A stretch of 64,000 nt of DNA from Pistricoccus aurantiacus (GCF_007954585.1 NZ_CP042382.1:3658001-3722000), one strand, 5' to 3'; counted from the first letter of the stretch, positions 37,285-45,231 are shown. Notes: generated by a model not told the origin, from the letters alone. Translations and numbers: made by a program.

Positions 37285-38048
37285 TCGTGTCCTACAACGA
37301 GATTCAGAACCTGTGCCGCAAGGCGTTTTGCGGCGCGGGCTTCGAACTTGGCGACGCGGAGGACGCAGCCGAGATGGTCGCCTGGATGCAGTGTCATGGC
37401 CTCGGTGGCCTGGCGGCGCTGCATCGCGGGCTGAATTTTTTGCTGGAGGAAGAGCCGGACAGGCTGCCGGAAATCGTCTACAAGGACAGCGATCTGGCGA
37501 TTCTCGACGGCCACGGCCAGAGCGTGCTGCGCTGCGGCAGCCTGGCGGCGGAGCTGTGCTTCGCCAAGGCCCGGGCCCGGGGCCTCGCGGTGGTCAAGAT
37601 TCGCCGCTGTCACAATCGCCAGCTGATCATGGGCTATCTCGCCCGGATCGCCAGCCGAGGCATGAACGTCACCGCCTTCTGGCGCAACGCCCAATACCCC
37701 CTGAACGAACAGGTGGTAGGCTTTCGCGCGGGCAAGAGCGTGCCGGAAATTCGCGTCTATGCGGTGCACGACGTCCCCGAGGAAAACGCTCCCAACGACG
37801 GCATCACCTTGATCATGGCCAACCACGTGGATCTGCTGCCTTCCATGCGCTCGGACTACCAATACGAGCTGCTGGCCAGCCACAATGAAAGCAGCCTCTC
37901 CGCCTTCGAGGACGACGCCTTCGCCCAGGGCATTGAAGTAGATGAATCTCGCTGGGGAGAACTCAAGCGCCTGGCCAGCCGGGTGCTGGTGGAAGCCACG
38001 GAAGCCTCACGGCATGGCGCCGGCGCGGGGCAAAGGGATGATGATTGA
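37281..38048 (+). CDS. DUF3726-like protein (distant Ldh2 resemblance)
   Basis: A 255-residue protein that fits the DUF3726 pattern. Its order of motifs recalls the Ldh2/malate dehydrogenase family: an N-terminal helical part with DAEDAAEMVAWMQCHGLGGLAAL, then DGHGQSVLRCGSLAAELCFAKARARGLAVVKIR and a His-Asn pair in RRCHNRQ where Ldh2 enzymes have NSNHFG. This resemblance is my reading and is not certain. It is last in the operon, coupled to the 581-residue protein, so the two probably act together. The gene ends 65 bp before the outer attC of the integron. Confidence 0.65.
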   Translation: MIVSYNEIQNLCRKAFCGAGFELGDAEDAAEMVAWMQCHGLGGLAALHRGLNFLLEEEPDRLPEIVYKDSDLAILDGHGQSVLRCGSLAAELCFAKARARGLAVVKIRRCHNRQLIMGYLARIASRGMNVTAFWRNAQYPLNEQVVGFRAGKSVPEIRVYAVHDVPEENAPNDGITLIMANHVDLLPSMRSDYQYELLASHNESSLSAFEDDAFAQGIEVDESRWGELKRLASRVLVEATEASRHGAGAGQRDDD

Positions 38049-38113
38049 TACAGCAGGATCAAGGCTGCGGATCTGGTGAATTCATACTAGAGGTCTGCTC
38101 GGAGCCGTTCGGC

Positions 38114-38189
38114 ATAACGCGAAGCGCACCGGTGACTTTGACGCAGCGAAGCGGAGACAAAGGCATCCGCGTGCCGCGTCTGGTTAGCT
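38114..38189 (-). repeat. attC site of cassette 2
   Basis: Read on the minus strand the site starts with inverse core AGCTAAC (overlapping the toxin stop codon) and ends with core GCGTTATGC, 76 bp apart, with an imperfect palindrome between (CTTTG/CAAAG flanking the centre). AGCTAAC is exactly complementary to TTAGCT at the start of the same cassette, the rule for integron cassettes. It is the outermost site of the array; chromosomal sequence follows. Confidence 0.7.
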
Positions 38190-38486
38190 GCTCTCCAGCA
38201 TGTAAGCGCGAAGCTGCCGCTCCTCTCGCATGACATATAGGATAAGAACCCGCTTATCATCTTCACGATAAAAAATGCGACACGGAGGCACTACCACTTC
38301 CCTGTATACGGAATTGGGCAGTTCTGGAGGAACCCGTCCAGATTGGGGAAAATTCTCCAGACGCTCAACTTTATCAAACACTTCTTCGACCAAATGGCTG
38401 GCCGCCTCAGGATTATCCAACGCAATATACTCAGCGAGAGCATCCAGTTCCTGAAGGGCTAGCTCCGTCCAGGTTATTTCAGCCAC
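38184..38486 (-). CDS. RelE/ParE family toxin (integron cassette 2)
   Basis: A 100-residue type II toxin with the RelE/ParE fold: ALQELDALAEYIALDNPEAA at the N-terminus, NFPQSGRVPPEL near residue 46, YREVVVPPCRIFYRED near residue 61. The sequence is closer to ParE-like or RelE-like toxins than to YoeB. Its start overlaps the antitoxin end by 13 bp. The stop codon lies inside the attC site, which is typical of tightly packed cassettes. Lower GC than the chromosomal flanks supports transfer. Confidence 0.9.
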   Translation of the reverse strand: MAEITWTELALQELDALAEYIALDNPEAASHLVEEVFDKVERLENFPQSGRVPPELPNSVYREVVVPPCRIFYREDDKRVLILYVMREERQLRAYMLESS

Positions 38487-38731
38487 TTACCCATTTTCTC
38501 CCTAGCCTCACTTTGGCTGTACGTTCTTCCCTCAAGTACAGCGCGCTCTCCCCGTGAGAGCCCCTCAAGCAGCTCAAGCCGACGCTGCATGAACTCGTAA
38601 TCCTGCACATCAACAAGATAAGCCGATGGCTGGCCATGTTCAGTGATCAGTACCGGCTCTTTAGACAGATGCAGGTCTGCCAAGATTTTTGTAGCTTGGC
38701 GCTTAAGGTTTGTAACAAGCTCAACTTTCAT
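38474..38731 (-). CDS. Phd/YefM family antitoxin (integron cassette 2)
   Basis: An 85-residue antitoxin of the Phd/YefM fold: VTNLKRQATKILADLHLSKEPVLITEHGQPSAYLVDVQDYE at the N-terminus is the DNA-binding domain, and the C-terminal helix should wrap the toxin. The ATG at 38731 gives the usual length. It comes first in the two-gene unit, as expected for this family, and the upstream 69 bp to the cassette boundary should hold the promoter. Such modules stabilise integron arrays. Confidence 0.9.
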   Translation of the reverse strand: MKVELVTNLKRQATKILADLHLSKEPVLITEHGQPSAYLVDVQDYEFMQRRLELLEGLSRGERAVLEGRTYSQSEAREKMGKWLK

Positions 38732-38801
38732 GGGGTCACCCTGATCCACATTGATAATGATACTATAGTGTTACTTTGCGGGTGAGGCAATCACAGCTAA
38801 C

Positions 38802-40639
38802 GAGCCTGTAAAAAAACCCTTCTCAGAGCCTGATCTACAGCCGCTTTGTTGTTTTTACATTACTTGCGATTAACCCGCGCAAATTGGTTAATTTCACGAC
38901 AACATCGGACTTTATGATATTCAGCCCCAAATGTCGCTCATTTAGCCCTCTGAGGGCCGTTTCTGGCTGTATCATAGCCCAGCATCATGCCGCGAACTGC
39001 CCGTAATTCGCCAGCTTCTCAATATTGTGAACCAGGCAATACAACTGCCACTGGCCCTGCACCTTCTTTTTGCCTCGCAGGTTGAAGCGATTCAGGCGTT
39101 TGTTGCTGCCGATGTTGCCGAACACGGGTTCCACCACCGACATTCGATGGCTGTAGGTCTCCTTGCCTTGCCGGCTGTCCACCCGATGCTTCATCCAGTC
39201 GGTATAGGTCGGGCCTCGCCTAATTTCCAGGGTATAAGAGACCTGTCGTCCTTTACCTTTGCGGTGATCCGCCGAACTGGGGTTTTGCATACACTGGTGC
39301 TTCTTGGGGCAATGGCGACACTGCAACAATCGCCCTTGGAAGTGGGCTCTTGGTACGCCATTTTGGTCGTTCCGGGTGCCTTCGTAATGCAAGGATTCTC
39401 CAGCAGGGCAAACACAGGTCATCGCGACGGGGTCGAACTGGAACTCGCTCGCCGGAATCACCTGTTTCCAGCCGGTTTTCGGTGGGTTCTGGTGGCGTTT
39501 TCCGTACTTGCCTTTCTGGCCGGCGAACTTGGGATCACGACTGCGGAAGCGGTTGTCCGGGATGTAGCCGTTAATCTGGTGTTCGTACAGGTACTGCATG
39601 TTGGTTTCGTTGGCGAAGCCGGTGTCGGCCGTGACAACCGCGCCGGTTTGGTAGATGTTGTCGGCGATGCCCAGCTTTTTATAGCGCTGCTGAACCGTCT
39701 CCAGTACCGGCTTTAACGTGTGGTGTTCCTGGCCTTCGCCGAAGGCTTGGGCATCGATGATGATCTGGTGTTTCTTGTCCACCGTGGCTACACCGTTATA
39801 GCCCTGGATCGTGCCCTTGCTGGTGGTCATCTTGCCGCTTTCGTTATCGGTGATGTTGCTTTTCACTTCCTTGCGTCGTTTCCCTTGGCCCATCCTTGGG
39901 CTGCTCGTCTTTAGGAAGCGGTCTACCTTGGTCATCGCTTCATCCAGCGACAGAATGGTTTTGGCGCGGCGAATATCCCGATCCAGTTCCGCTTCGGTTT
40001 CGGCCTCATCCCGGGCGTAGTGTTCGGTCAGATGATGACGAATCAGCCGTTTCAGTTTGTCGCGCTTTTCACTCAGCTCTTTAAAGGTGCCCGACCATTC
40101 CTTCGCCGCGTCTGACGACATTTTACAGCCGTCGATAGCAAACAGCGCGTTACCCAGAAGACCCTGTTCATGACACACCAACAGTATCTGTTCGAACAGT
40201 TCTTCAATCTCATCGGCGTGCTGACTGACAAACTTGGCCAAGGTGGTGAAGTGCGGCACGGTATCGCAGGACAGCGCCTTGAAAATGATATTGGTCTCGC
40301 AACACCACTGGATCTCGCGACTGGAGGTGATGCCTTTGGAGTAGGCGAACAGAATGATCTTCAGCAAGATGGCCGGATCGTAGGCCAGGCGGCCGGTGTC
40401 GTCGTTGCGGTACTTGGGGTGGAACATCGACAGATCCAGCTTGTGCTCTATGAGGTAATGAACGGCGTGTTCAAAGGTACCGGGCTGGAGCTGTTCCTGA
40501 TAATTGATCACGACCATCGCGTCCTGGTCGTAGTTGTAGGGCCTGAAACGGGGTTTGGCTTTCGTCATCCGACTACTCCTCGTCTTTGTGCCCGATTTTA
40601 CCAAACCAGCGCCGGAAATTTGAGTTTTTCTACAGCCTC
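38802..40639 (-). mobile_element. IS1182-family insertion sequence inside attC1
   Basis: Terminal inverted repeats are GAGCCTGTAAAAAAAC at the left and GAGGCTGTAGAAAAAC read inward from the right. The flanks carry a 3-bp direct repeat AAC (38799-38801 and 40640-40642). Length is about 1838 bp with one transposase gene. Removing the element and one AAC restores an attC core site, so the insertion point lies in the core of the cassette-1 attC. Confidence 0.85.
38985..40568 (-). CDS. IS1182 family transposase
   Basis: A 527-residue DDE transposase. The N-terminal DUF772-type domain has HPKYRNDDTGRLAYDPAILLKIILFAYSKGI (about 55-85). The catalytic region includes AIDGCKMSSDAAKEW near residue 155, VTADTGFANETN near residue 310 and a late Glu in SVVEPVFGNIGSNKRLNRF near residue 477. 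A Cys/His-rich stretch (CRHCPKKHQCMQ) near residue 420 is typical. The ATG at 40568 follows GAGGAG. The frame is intact, so the element may still be mobile. Confidence 0.9.
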   Translation of the reverse strand: MTKAKPRFRPYNYDQDAMVVINYQEQLQPGTFEHAVHYLIEHKLDLSMFHPKYRNDDTGRLAYDPAILLKIILFAYSKGITSSREIQWCCETNIIFKALSCDTVPHFTTLAKFVSQHADEIEELFEQILLVCHEQGLLGNALFAIDGCKMSSDAAKEWSGTFKELSEKRDKLKRLIRHHLTEHYARDEAETEAELDRDIRRAKTILSLDEAMTKVDRFLKTSSPRMGQGKRRKEVKSNITDNESGKMTTSKGTIQGYNGVATVDKKHQIIIDAQAFGEGQEHHTLKPVLETVQQRYKKLGIADNIYQTGAVVTADTGFANETNMQYLYEHQINGYIPDNRFRSRDPKFAGQKGKYGKRHQNPPKTGWKQVIPASEFQFDPVAMTCVCPAGESLHYEGTRNDQNGVPRAHFQGRLLQCRHCPKKHQCMQNPSSADHRKGKGRQVSYTLEIRRGPTYTDWMKHRVDSRQGKETYSHRMSVVEPVFGNIGSNKRLNRFNLRGKKKVQGQWQLYCLVHNIEKLANYGQFAA

Positions 40640-40642
40640 AAC

Positions 40643-40684
40643 GCCTCATTCAGCGGCTTGTCCGCTGCAATGCTTTGTTAGGGC
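40643..40684 (-). repeat. attC site of cassette 1 (main part, split by IS1182)
   Basis: On the minus strand the site begins with GCCCTAAC and contains a stem CATT-G-CAGCGG paired with CCGCTG-AATG, with one unpaired G, the extrahelical base expected in attC. The distal core GCGTT/AGCT is split: its second half lies at 38795-38801 beyond the IS. GCCCTAAC is complementary to TTAGGGC at the attI junction, confirming it belongs to cassette 1. Confidence 0.85.
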
Positions 40685-40694
40685 ATTTCACGAT

Positions 40695-41411
40695 TTAGGC
40701 AGCCCAAATCATCTGCCATTTACAGTCCAGCTCGTCCCATTGCTCCAAGACCTCCACGCGAGGCTCACCTTCAAGAGCTATCTGTGGTCCACCACCACCC
40801 AATGGCGGGTGATCCTGTGCAAGAGGCTCATAGTAATACTTGTAGAAGCGGAGGCTAGCGTCACTTGGATCATTCTTGTCACCATTGAAGGCAACGTAGG
40901 CTGACCTACTAATATTCGAGGTAAGTACGGTAGCCCTCAGTCTACAATCGCTCCATTTTGGCAAAATTTGTAGAGCATCACGTGTACTTTCTGGGTCTTC
41001 CCACTTCTCGTACGAACACCAATGGTATCGAGGCTTTGTACGGCGTACTGGGCGCCTCTGTTTTGGCACAGCAGGAAGTCTTCCAGTTCTCATAATATAA
41101 TCTTTTATCAGCTCGTCACTTGGATAAGCTGTGCTATTCGAATCCAATACGCGATATATTTGTTTTGCAAGACTCTCAATACCAACTATTTTTAATTGTG
41201 GGAATGCGGGCCTTTTGGGAATAATCGTTACCGGGTATTGCCGTTTATACCCATCCATTCCACCTACCCAGTTCTGCATATATTCAAGACTATGGAGCAG
41301 GGCAAACTTACCTTCAATGCTCTCTGTTCGAAATATTTTTTCAAGCTCGTTGGTTCGATGATTTCCATATTCATCTACAAAGCGAGAACAAACTACCAAG
41401 AAGCCCTCTAA
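40695..41411 (-). pseudogene. Cassette 1 gene, 3' part (unknown protein split by IS1380)
   Basis: This is the larger part of a gene broken by an IS1380 element. Joined to the 5' part at 42989-43093 across one copy of the CTAA duplication, the frame is continuous and encodes a 273-residue protein. I recognise no family. The product is soluble, with blocks LEYMQNWVGGMDGYKRQYPVTII, a basic central stretch QRRPVRRTKPRYHW and a C-terminal LEQWDELDCKWQMIW. GC content is clearly lower than in the chromosomal genes, as is usual for integron cassettes. A TTG at 41399 could allow expression of a fragment of 234 residues, but there is no good ribosome site. Confidence 0.8.
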
Positions 41412-42984
41412 CCCGGATATTGCACCGGGCCGGCCAGACGCTCCCAGATTCCAGGCTCGGTGGGGATGATGGCGATCGGGGTTGAGATTGGCTATTTCTT
41501 GATCAATTTCCTGGCTTCAGGGCGCACTTCCCCCAACCCCCATGTCTTTTCTGTGCCGGGGACAGCACGCTGCGACGCTATCCCGGCACCAACTTGCTGG
41601 CCAGCGTCAGGAAAAGGTCTTGCTCGGGATACTGGCTGCTCAGCATCAACCGGATAGTGCGCGTGTTGCGGGTAATGACGGCGCCGATCTTCAGCAGCTT
41701 CAGGCGGATGGTGTTGACCTGGGCTTGGGCGAAGGCGGTGCGTTTGAGGTAAACCCGACGCATCCGTTCCAGCAGCAGGTAGGCCAGCCCCGAGAGCAGC
41801 AGCCGGTACTGGTTGGGCCACCACTCGTGACAACTGGTGCGGTCGGAGAACAGGAACTGCTGCTCCTTGATGCGGTTCTCCATCTCGCCCCGGGCGCAGT
41901 AGCGATTATCGTAGAGCCATTCGGCGCTGCAACCCCGCAGGTTGGTGACCACATAGCGGGTGTTGAAGCCGCGCCGTGTGGTCTCGGACTTGACGATCAC
42001 CTGTCGTCGGCGTTTGTTCCAACTGCCGGCGGCGTACTTGATGAAGCCGAAGACACGCTGCTTCTCCCAGGTCTTCTCGAAGCGGATGGCCGACGCGTAG
42101 TCGATGTCTAGAGCCAGCTTGGCCAGGCGCTGGTTGCCGGCGATGCCGATGATGTAATCGACGCCGTGGCGGTCGCACCAATTGAGGATCAGCGGGCGGC
42201 AGAAGCCGCTGTCGCCACGGAAGACGATCTTCACATCGGGCCATGCCTGGCGCAGCCGCCGGACCAGCAGAGCGAGGATGGCACCGGCGTGGTGAGCGGC
42301 ATCCAGCGAGGCCGGGCGCAGGTAGCTGACCAGCAGCTGATCACCACAGAACACGAACAGCGGCAGGAAGATGTAATGGTCGTAGTAGCCGTTGAAGTGC
42401 CGCCCGAGCTGCTGGCCGTGCACCCGGTCATCGGTGGCATCGAAGTCGAGGTAGAGCGGCTTCTTGGGCGGCTGCCGGAACGAACGGATGAACTGCTCGA
42501 TCATCTCCTCGTGGATGGCGACCGCCCAATCCCGGCCGGCCTGCTGTTCGAAGCGACACAGGGTCGACTGGCTGGCCAGCACGCCATCAGTATTGACGGC
42601 GGTCTGTAGGGCGATGTCATGACGCAGGGCATGGTGGTCGTTGAGATCTTCATAGCCCATCGCCAGGCCGAACACGCGTTGCCGGACCAGAGTTTCGGTG
42701 CGATGCAGGCAGCGCTGCGGGTCACGATCATCGCTGATCCGGCGGGCGACGGCGCGAGTCAGGCCCACCTCACGATCCATCTGCCGCAGCAGCAGGATGC
42801 CGCCGTCGGAGGTGACGTCACCGCCATCGAAGCTGGCGAGGATCTGACGGCCTTTGCAGCGTGGAAAGGCGGCGGTCGGCGTGGTACATTTTGTCATGGC
42901 GGCTGAGTCGGTTGGTTCTTGTATAGGAGCTTGAATTATAACCGATTTTCAGCCGCTTTTTGCATGTCTGGTGCAATATCCGGG
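41412..42984 (-). mobile_element. IS1380-family insertion sequence
   Basis: A 1573-bp element with terminal inverted repeats starting CCCGGATATTGCACC at both ends and a 4-bp target duplication CTAA (41408-41411 and 42985-42988). It holds one intact transposase gene. It lies inside the cassette-1 gene of the integron and interrupts it after codon 36. Confidence 0.95.
41578..42897 (-). CDS. IS1380 family transposase
   Basis: A 439-residue DDE transposase. Family blocks: ASFDGGDVTSDGGILLLRQMDR near residue 22, YLDFDATDDRVHGQQ near residue 148 (first catalytic Asp), VKIVFRGDSGFCRPLIL near residue 221 (second) and the Glu in YCARGEMENRIKEQQ near residue 333. The frame is complete from ATG to stop. 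Transcription runs on the minus strand, the direction of the cassettes. Confidence 0.93.
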   Translation of the reverse strand: MTKCTTPTAAFPRCKGRQILASFDGGDVTSDGGILLLRQMDREVGLTRAVARRISDDRDPQRCLHRTETLVRQRVFGLAMGYEDLNDHHALRHDIALQTAVNTDGVLASQSTLCRFEQQAGRDWAVAIHEEMIEQFIRSFRQPPKKPLYLDFDATDDRVHGQQLGRHFNGYYDHYIFLPLFVFCGDQLLVSYLRPASLDAAHHAGAILALLVRRLRQAWPDVKIVFRGDSGFCRPLILNWCDRHGVDYIIGIAGNQRLAKLALDIDYASAIRFEKTWEKQRVFGFIKYAAGSWNKRRRQVIVKSETTRRGFNTRYVVTNLRGCSAEWLYDNRYCARGEMENRIKEQQFLFSDRTSCHEWWPNQYRLLLSGLAYLLLERMRRVYLKRTAFAQAQVNTIRLKLLKIGAVITRNTRTIRLMLSSQYPEQDLFLTLASKLVPG

Positions 42985-42988
42985 CTAA

Positions 42989-43093
42989 GGCTTTCTCAGT
43001 GAGAAGCCCCCCTAACAGCGACATCAGAGTACCCACCTGCTCCCGTGTTAACGGGTCATCTTCGGGATCCCATTTTTTTAAAAGGTGTAGCAT
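42989..43093 (-). pseudogene. Cassette 1 gene, 5' part
   Basis: The first 35 codons of the cassette-1 gene (start MLHLLKKWDPEDDPLTREQV), cut by the IS1380 duplication CTAA, which holds part of codon 36 onward. The ATG follows AGGGAG and lies 27 bp inside the cassette, next to attI. The open frame runs on into the IS and gives a spurious 91-residue product; the real continuation is at 41411 and below. Confidence 0.8.
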
Positions 43094-43112
43094 GACAAAC
43101 TCCCTATGCTAA

Positions 43113-43172
43113 AGCCCTAACAGGTATTAGACAGCGTGCTCGTTGATTGACTTGAACGCGCGTGCTCGTTCA
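43113..43172 (-). promoter_or_regulatory. Integron attI site
   Basis: On the minus strand the recombination core G-TTAGGGC (cut between 43121 and 43120) marks the junction with cassette 1. On the intI side two direct repeats GCGTGCTCGTT lie at 43134-43144 and 43160-43170, about 13 and 39 bp from the crossover. This matches the geometry of the DR1 and DR2 integrase-binding repeats of attI1. Confidence 0.75.
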
Positions 43173-43263
43173 ACAATCTTATCAATCGCGAATTTTTCTA
43201 ACTAACTCTTTGATTTTACGGAACCTGAATCATGATTCGGCCACCTATGCAGGGTTAGCGCGC

Positions 43264-43291
43264 TTGCGCGTTGTGCCAGGACCAATAATAC
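43264..43291 (+). promoter_or_regulatory. Putative intI promoter
   Basis: TTGCGC (43264-43269) and TAATAC (43286-43291) are separated by 16 bp and lie 33 bp upstream of the integrase ATG. The -10 end overlaps a LexA-like box. Confidence 0.45.
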
Positions 43292-43308
43292 TGTATGCAT
43301 ATACATGC
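43289..43308 (+). promoter_or_regulatory. LexA-like box at the integrase promoter
   Basis: The sequence TACTGTATGCATATACATGC matches the gammaproteobacterial SOS box CTGT-N8-ACAG with a single mismatch (ACAT). It sits at the -10 region, where LexA represses integrases of other integrons. Confidence 0.65.
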
Positions 43309-43323
43309 ATCGAGAGCCGCCAT

Positions 43324-44289
43324 ATGGATTCGCACAGCAGACCGCCGAAGCTGATGGACCGGGTGAAGGCCACCATGCGAGTGAAACGCTACAGCCCCAG
43401 AACCGAGAAGACCTACTGCTACTGGATTCGCTACTTCATTCGCTTCCATGATGTCCGACACCCTGCCGTCATGGGTGGCACAGAGGTACGTGCCTTCCTG
43501 GAGCATTTGGCGGTGGAGCGCCGGGTGGCGGCGGCCACGCAGAACCAGGCGTTGAACGCTATCGTGTTCCTCTATCGGCATATTCTTGATCAGCCTTTAG
43601 GGGATATTGGGGAGTTCTCGCGCGCCAAGCGCCCTCGCCGGCTTCCGGTAGTGCTTTCTCACGAGGATATCATGCGAGTGCTGAGCCATCTGGCTGGCCC
43701 CATGCACCTGATGGCCACCTTGATGTATGGCTCGGGGCTACGGCTCATTGAGACTTGCCGGCTACGTGTTCGCGATATCGACTTCGAACGCCAGATTGTA
43801 ACGGTGAGAGCTGGCAAAGGCGACAAGGATAGAACCACACTGCTCCCAGCGATCAGCATTCCCGCCTTGCAACAGAGCATCACCGTGACCAACCATCGGC
43901 TTGATGATCGCCTGCAACATGGCGGCGTGCCCGTGACGCTGCCCCACGCCCTCGAACGCAAGTACCCCAATGCAGGAGTTTCCCTCGCCTGGCAATGGCT
44001 CTTCCCCGCCAGCCGCCCCTGTTTCGATGATACCGGCAAGGTGGTGCTGCATCATATCCATCCATCGGCAGTGCAGAGAGCCGTTAGGCACGCCATGCGG
44101 GCCGCTTCACTCACCCGTCCCGGCTCCTGCCATACCCTGCGGCACAGCTTCGCCACTCAGTTGCTGAACCAGGGCACGGATATCCGCACGGTACAGGAGT
44201 TACTTGGACACAAGAGCGTGGAAACCACCCAGATCTATACACACGTGCTGGGCAAGGGCTTTGCCGGAGTGCGCAGTCCGCTGGGATAA
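43324..44289 (+). CDS. intI: Integron integrase
   Basis: Tyrosine recombinase of 321 residues that recombines attI and attC sites. Catalytic residues are Arg140 (GSGLRLIE), His270 and Arg273 ([11 protein letters not shown]), His296 ([10 protein letters not shown]) and Tyr305 (TQIYTHVLG). The IntI-specific insertion is present at about 209-228 ([17 protein letters not shown]), which separates integron integrases from other XerC/D-like enzymes. The ATG at 43324 gives the normal length. It is transcribed away from the cassettes, as in all integrons. The frame is intact, so the integrase could be active. Confidence 0.96.
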   Translation: MDSHSRPPKLMDRVKATMRVKRYSPRTEKTYCYWIRYFIRFHDVRHPAVMGGTEVRAFLEHLAVERRVAAATQNQALNAIVFLYRHILDQPLGDIGEFSRAKRPRRLPVVLSHEDIMRVLSHLAGPMHLMATLMYGSGLRLIETCRLRVRDIDFERQIVTVRAGKGDKDRTTLLPAISIPALQQSITVTNHRLDDRLQHGGVPVTLPHALERKYPNAGVSLAWQWLFPASRPCFDDTGKVVLHHIHPSAVQRAVRHAMRAASLTRPGSCHTLRHSFATQLLNQGTDIRTVQELLGHKSVETTQIYTHVLGKGFAGVRSPLG

Positions 44290-44648
44290 AAGAAAAGGCA
44301 GGAGAAAAGAATGAATGACGACGTTCCCGTCACGCTGCCGCCCCTATCCGCCCGTGCACGATAGTGATTTCCATCGTTCCAGGTGGCCAAGCCACTCTAT
44401 TCCATGAAGATGCCCTTACCGCGCGATGATGCAGCGGCCTTAACATTTTCAACCTAGACAGGGTTATTTCTCCATGCAACATAAAAATACCCTTAAGGTC
44501 TGGGGGAGCTCCACGAAAATGCCGTCCCCGATCGGCGACCGCTCCATGCAGGTTTTTTTCTATCCTATCGCTCTGATCTTAGTGTAAGATTTCCTGGTAA
44601 TTCCTCGGCTTTGAGTCCGCCGGACACGTATTGGTGCAAAACATTAGA
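44290..44648. other. Non-coding gap after intI
   Basis: About 360 bp between intI and the first BrnA-like gene. No gene of convincing length, no clear attC and no terminator with a T run were found. A 17-codon frame near 44311 lacks support. Confidence 0.4.
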
Positions 44649-44915
44649 TTAATGGGCTTCCAGCTCCTCACGAAGCACCTTGCGAAGCGTTGCCTCATCC
44701 ACAGGCCGCGTATTCAAAACTTCGCGAAGCGCCCGGTTGATCAATGTCTGATAGCCGATACCTTCCGCTTCGGCCTTGGCGCGAAACGCCATAAGCACAT
44801 CGTTATCCAGCATGATCATGATCCGGCTCTTGCCTTTAGCTTCCTCTTGCAGCTTGGCTAGATGCGGAACATCCTTGGCCCGCTTGGCGTTTGAAAAATC
44901 GTATTCGTCACGCAT
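44649..44915 (-). CDS. brnA: BrnA family antitoxin (toxin partner truncated)
   Basis: An 88-residue protein with the BrnA layout: an acidic N-terminal part (MRDEYDFSNAKRAKD) and a C-terminal ribbon-helix-helix DNA-binding region (RIMIMLDNDVLMAFRAKAEAEGIGYQTLINRALREVL). In intact modules brnT lies directly upstream and overlaps it. Here only the C-terminal codons of brnT remain upstream, overlapping this start in the usual way. It is therefore an orphan antitoxin, and may still act as a repressor or as an anti-addiction gene. Confidence 0.85.
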   Translation of the reverse strand: MRDEYDFSNAKRAKDVPHLAKLQEEAKGKSRIMIMLDNDVLMAFRAKAEAEGIGYQTLINRALREVLNTRPVDEATLRKVLREELEAH

Positions 44916-45039
44916 AATTATTGGCCTCTTTGTTAGTGGCCTTTCGAGCGGAAATAAGTCGGATGCGCTCGTCAGCGCCGCGCAAGTATAAACGACGATT
45001 AGGTGACGGGCTTGAGCGCTCATGCCCATCAACATTCAT
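44908..45039 (-). pseudogene. brnT: BrnT toxin remnant, C-terminal end
   Basis: A frame of 43 codons ends in RLISARKATNKEANNYA, the standard C-terminus of BrnT (the RxISARxAT motif), and its stop overlaps the brnA start. Before residue 16 or so the sequence no longer resembles BrnT, so the N-terminal two thirds of the toxin are missing. Confidence 0.7.
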
Positions 45040-45117
45040 CGCGCCTCACCCTTCGCATCCTTGTCTTCCTGGGCCAATGCCATTGGATCGATCAATGCCG
45101 TGGCCTAAAATACTTGA

Positions 45118-45231
45118 CCACTACACATCACGCTCACCTTGAGGCAGAACGGTACTCTGGTTCGAGTGATTTCCGCTCGCGACATGCACCGAAAAGAGGC
45201 TGTTTATGAGCAAGTTGAAAAAGATGCCTGA
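45118..45231 (+). pseudogene. Second BrnT-like toxin remnant
   Basis: An open stretch without a start codon ends in GTLVRVISARDMHRKEAVYEQ, again the BrnT C-terminal motif, and overlaps the start of the downstream antitoxin by 26 bp. The N-terminal part is missing after an upstream in-frame stop at 45115. Confidence 0.65.

Noticed and set aside
38985-40639. Plus-strand frames of up to 244 codons opposite the IS1182 transposase
   Set aside because: Antisense to an intact transposase without supporting signals.
42818-42988. C-terminal half of the 91-residue frame next to attI
   Set aside because: Its last residues are read from inside the IS1380 element; the true continuation is on the other side of the insertion.
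43240-43275. Possible extra attC core (GGGTTAGCG) upstream of intI
   Set aside because: No partner inverse core or stem at a suitable distance; it lies on the intI side of attI.
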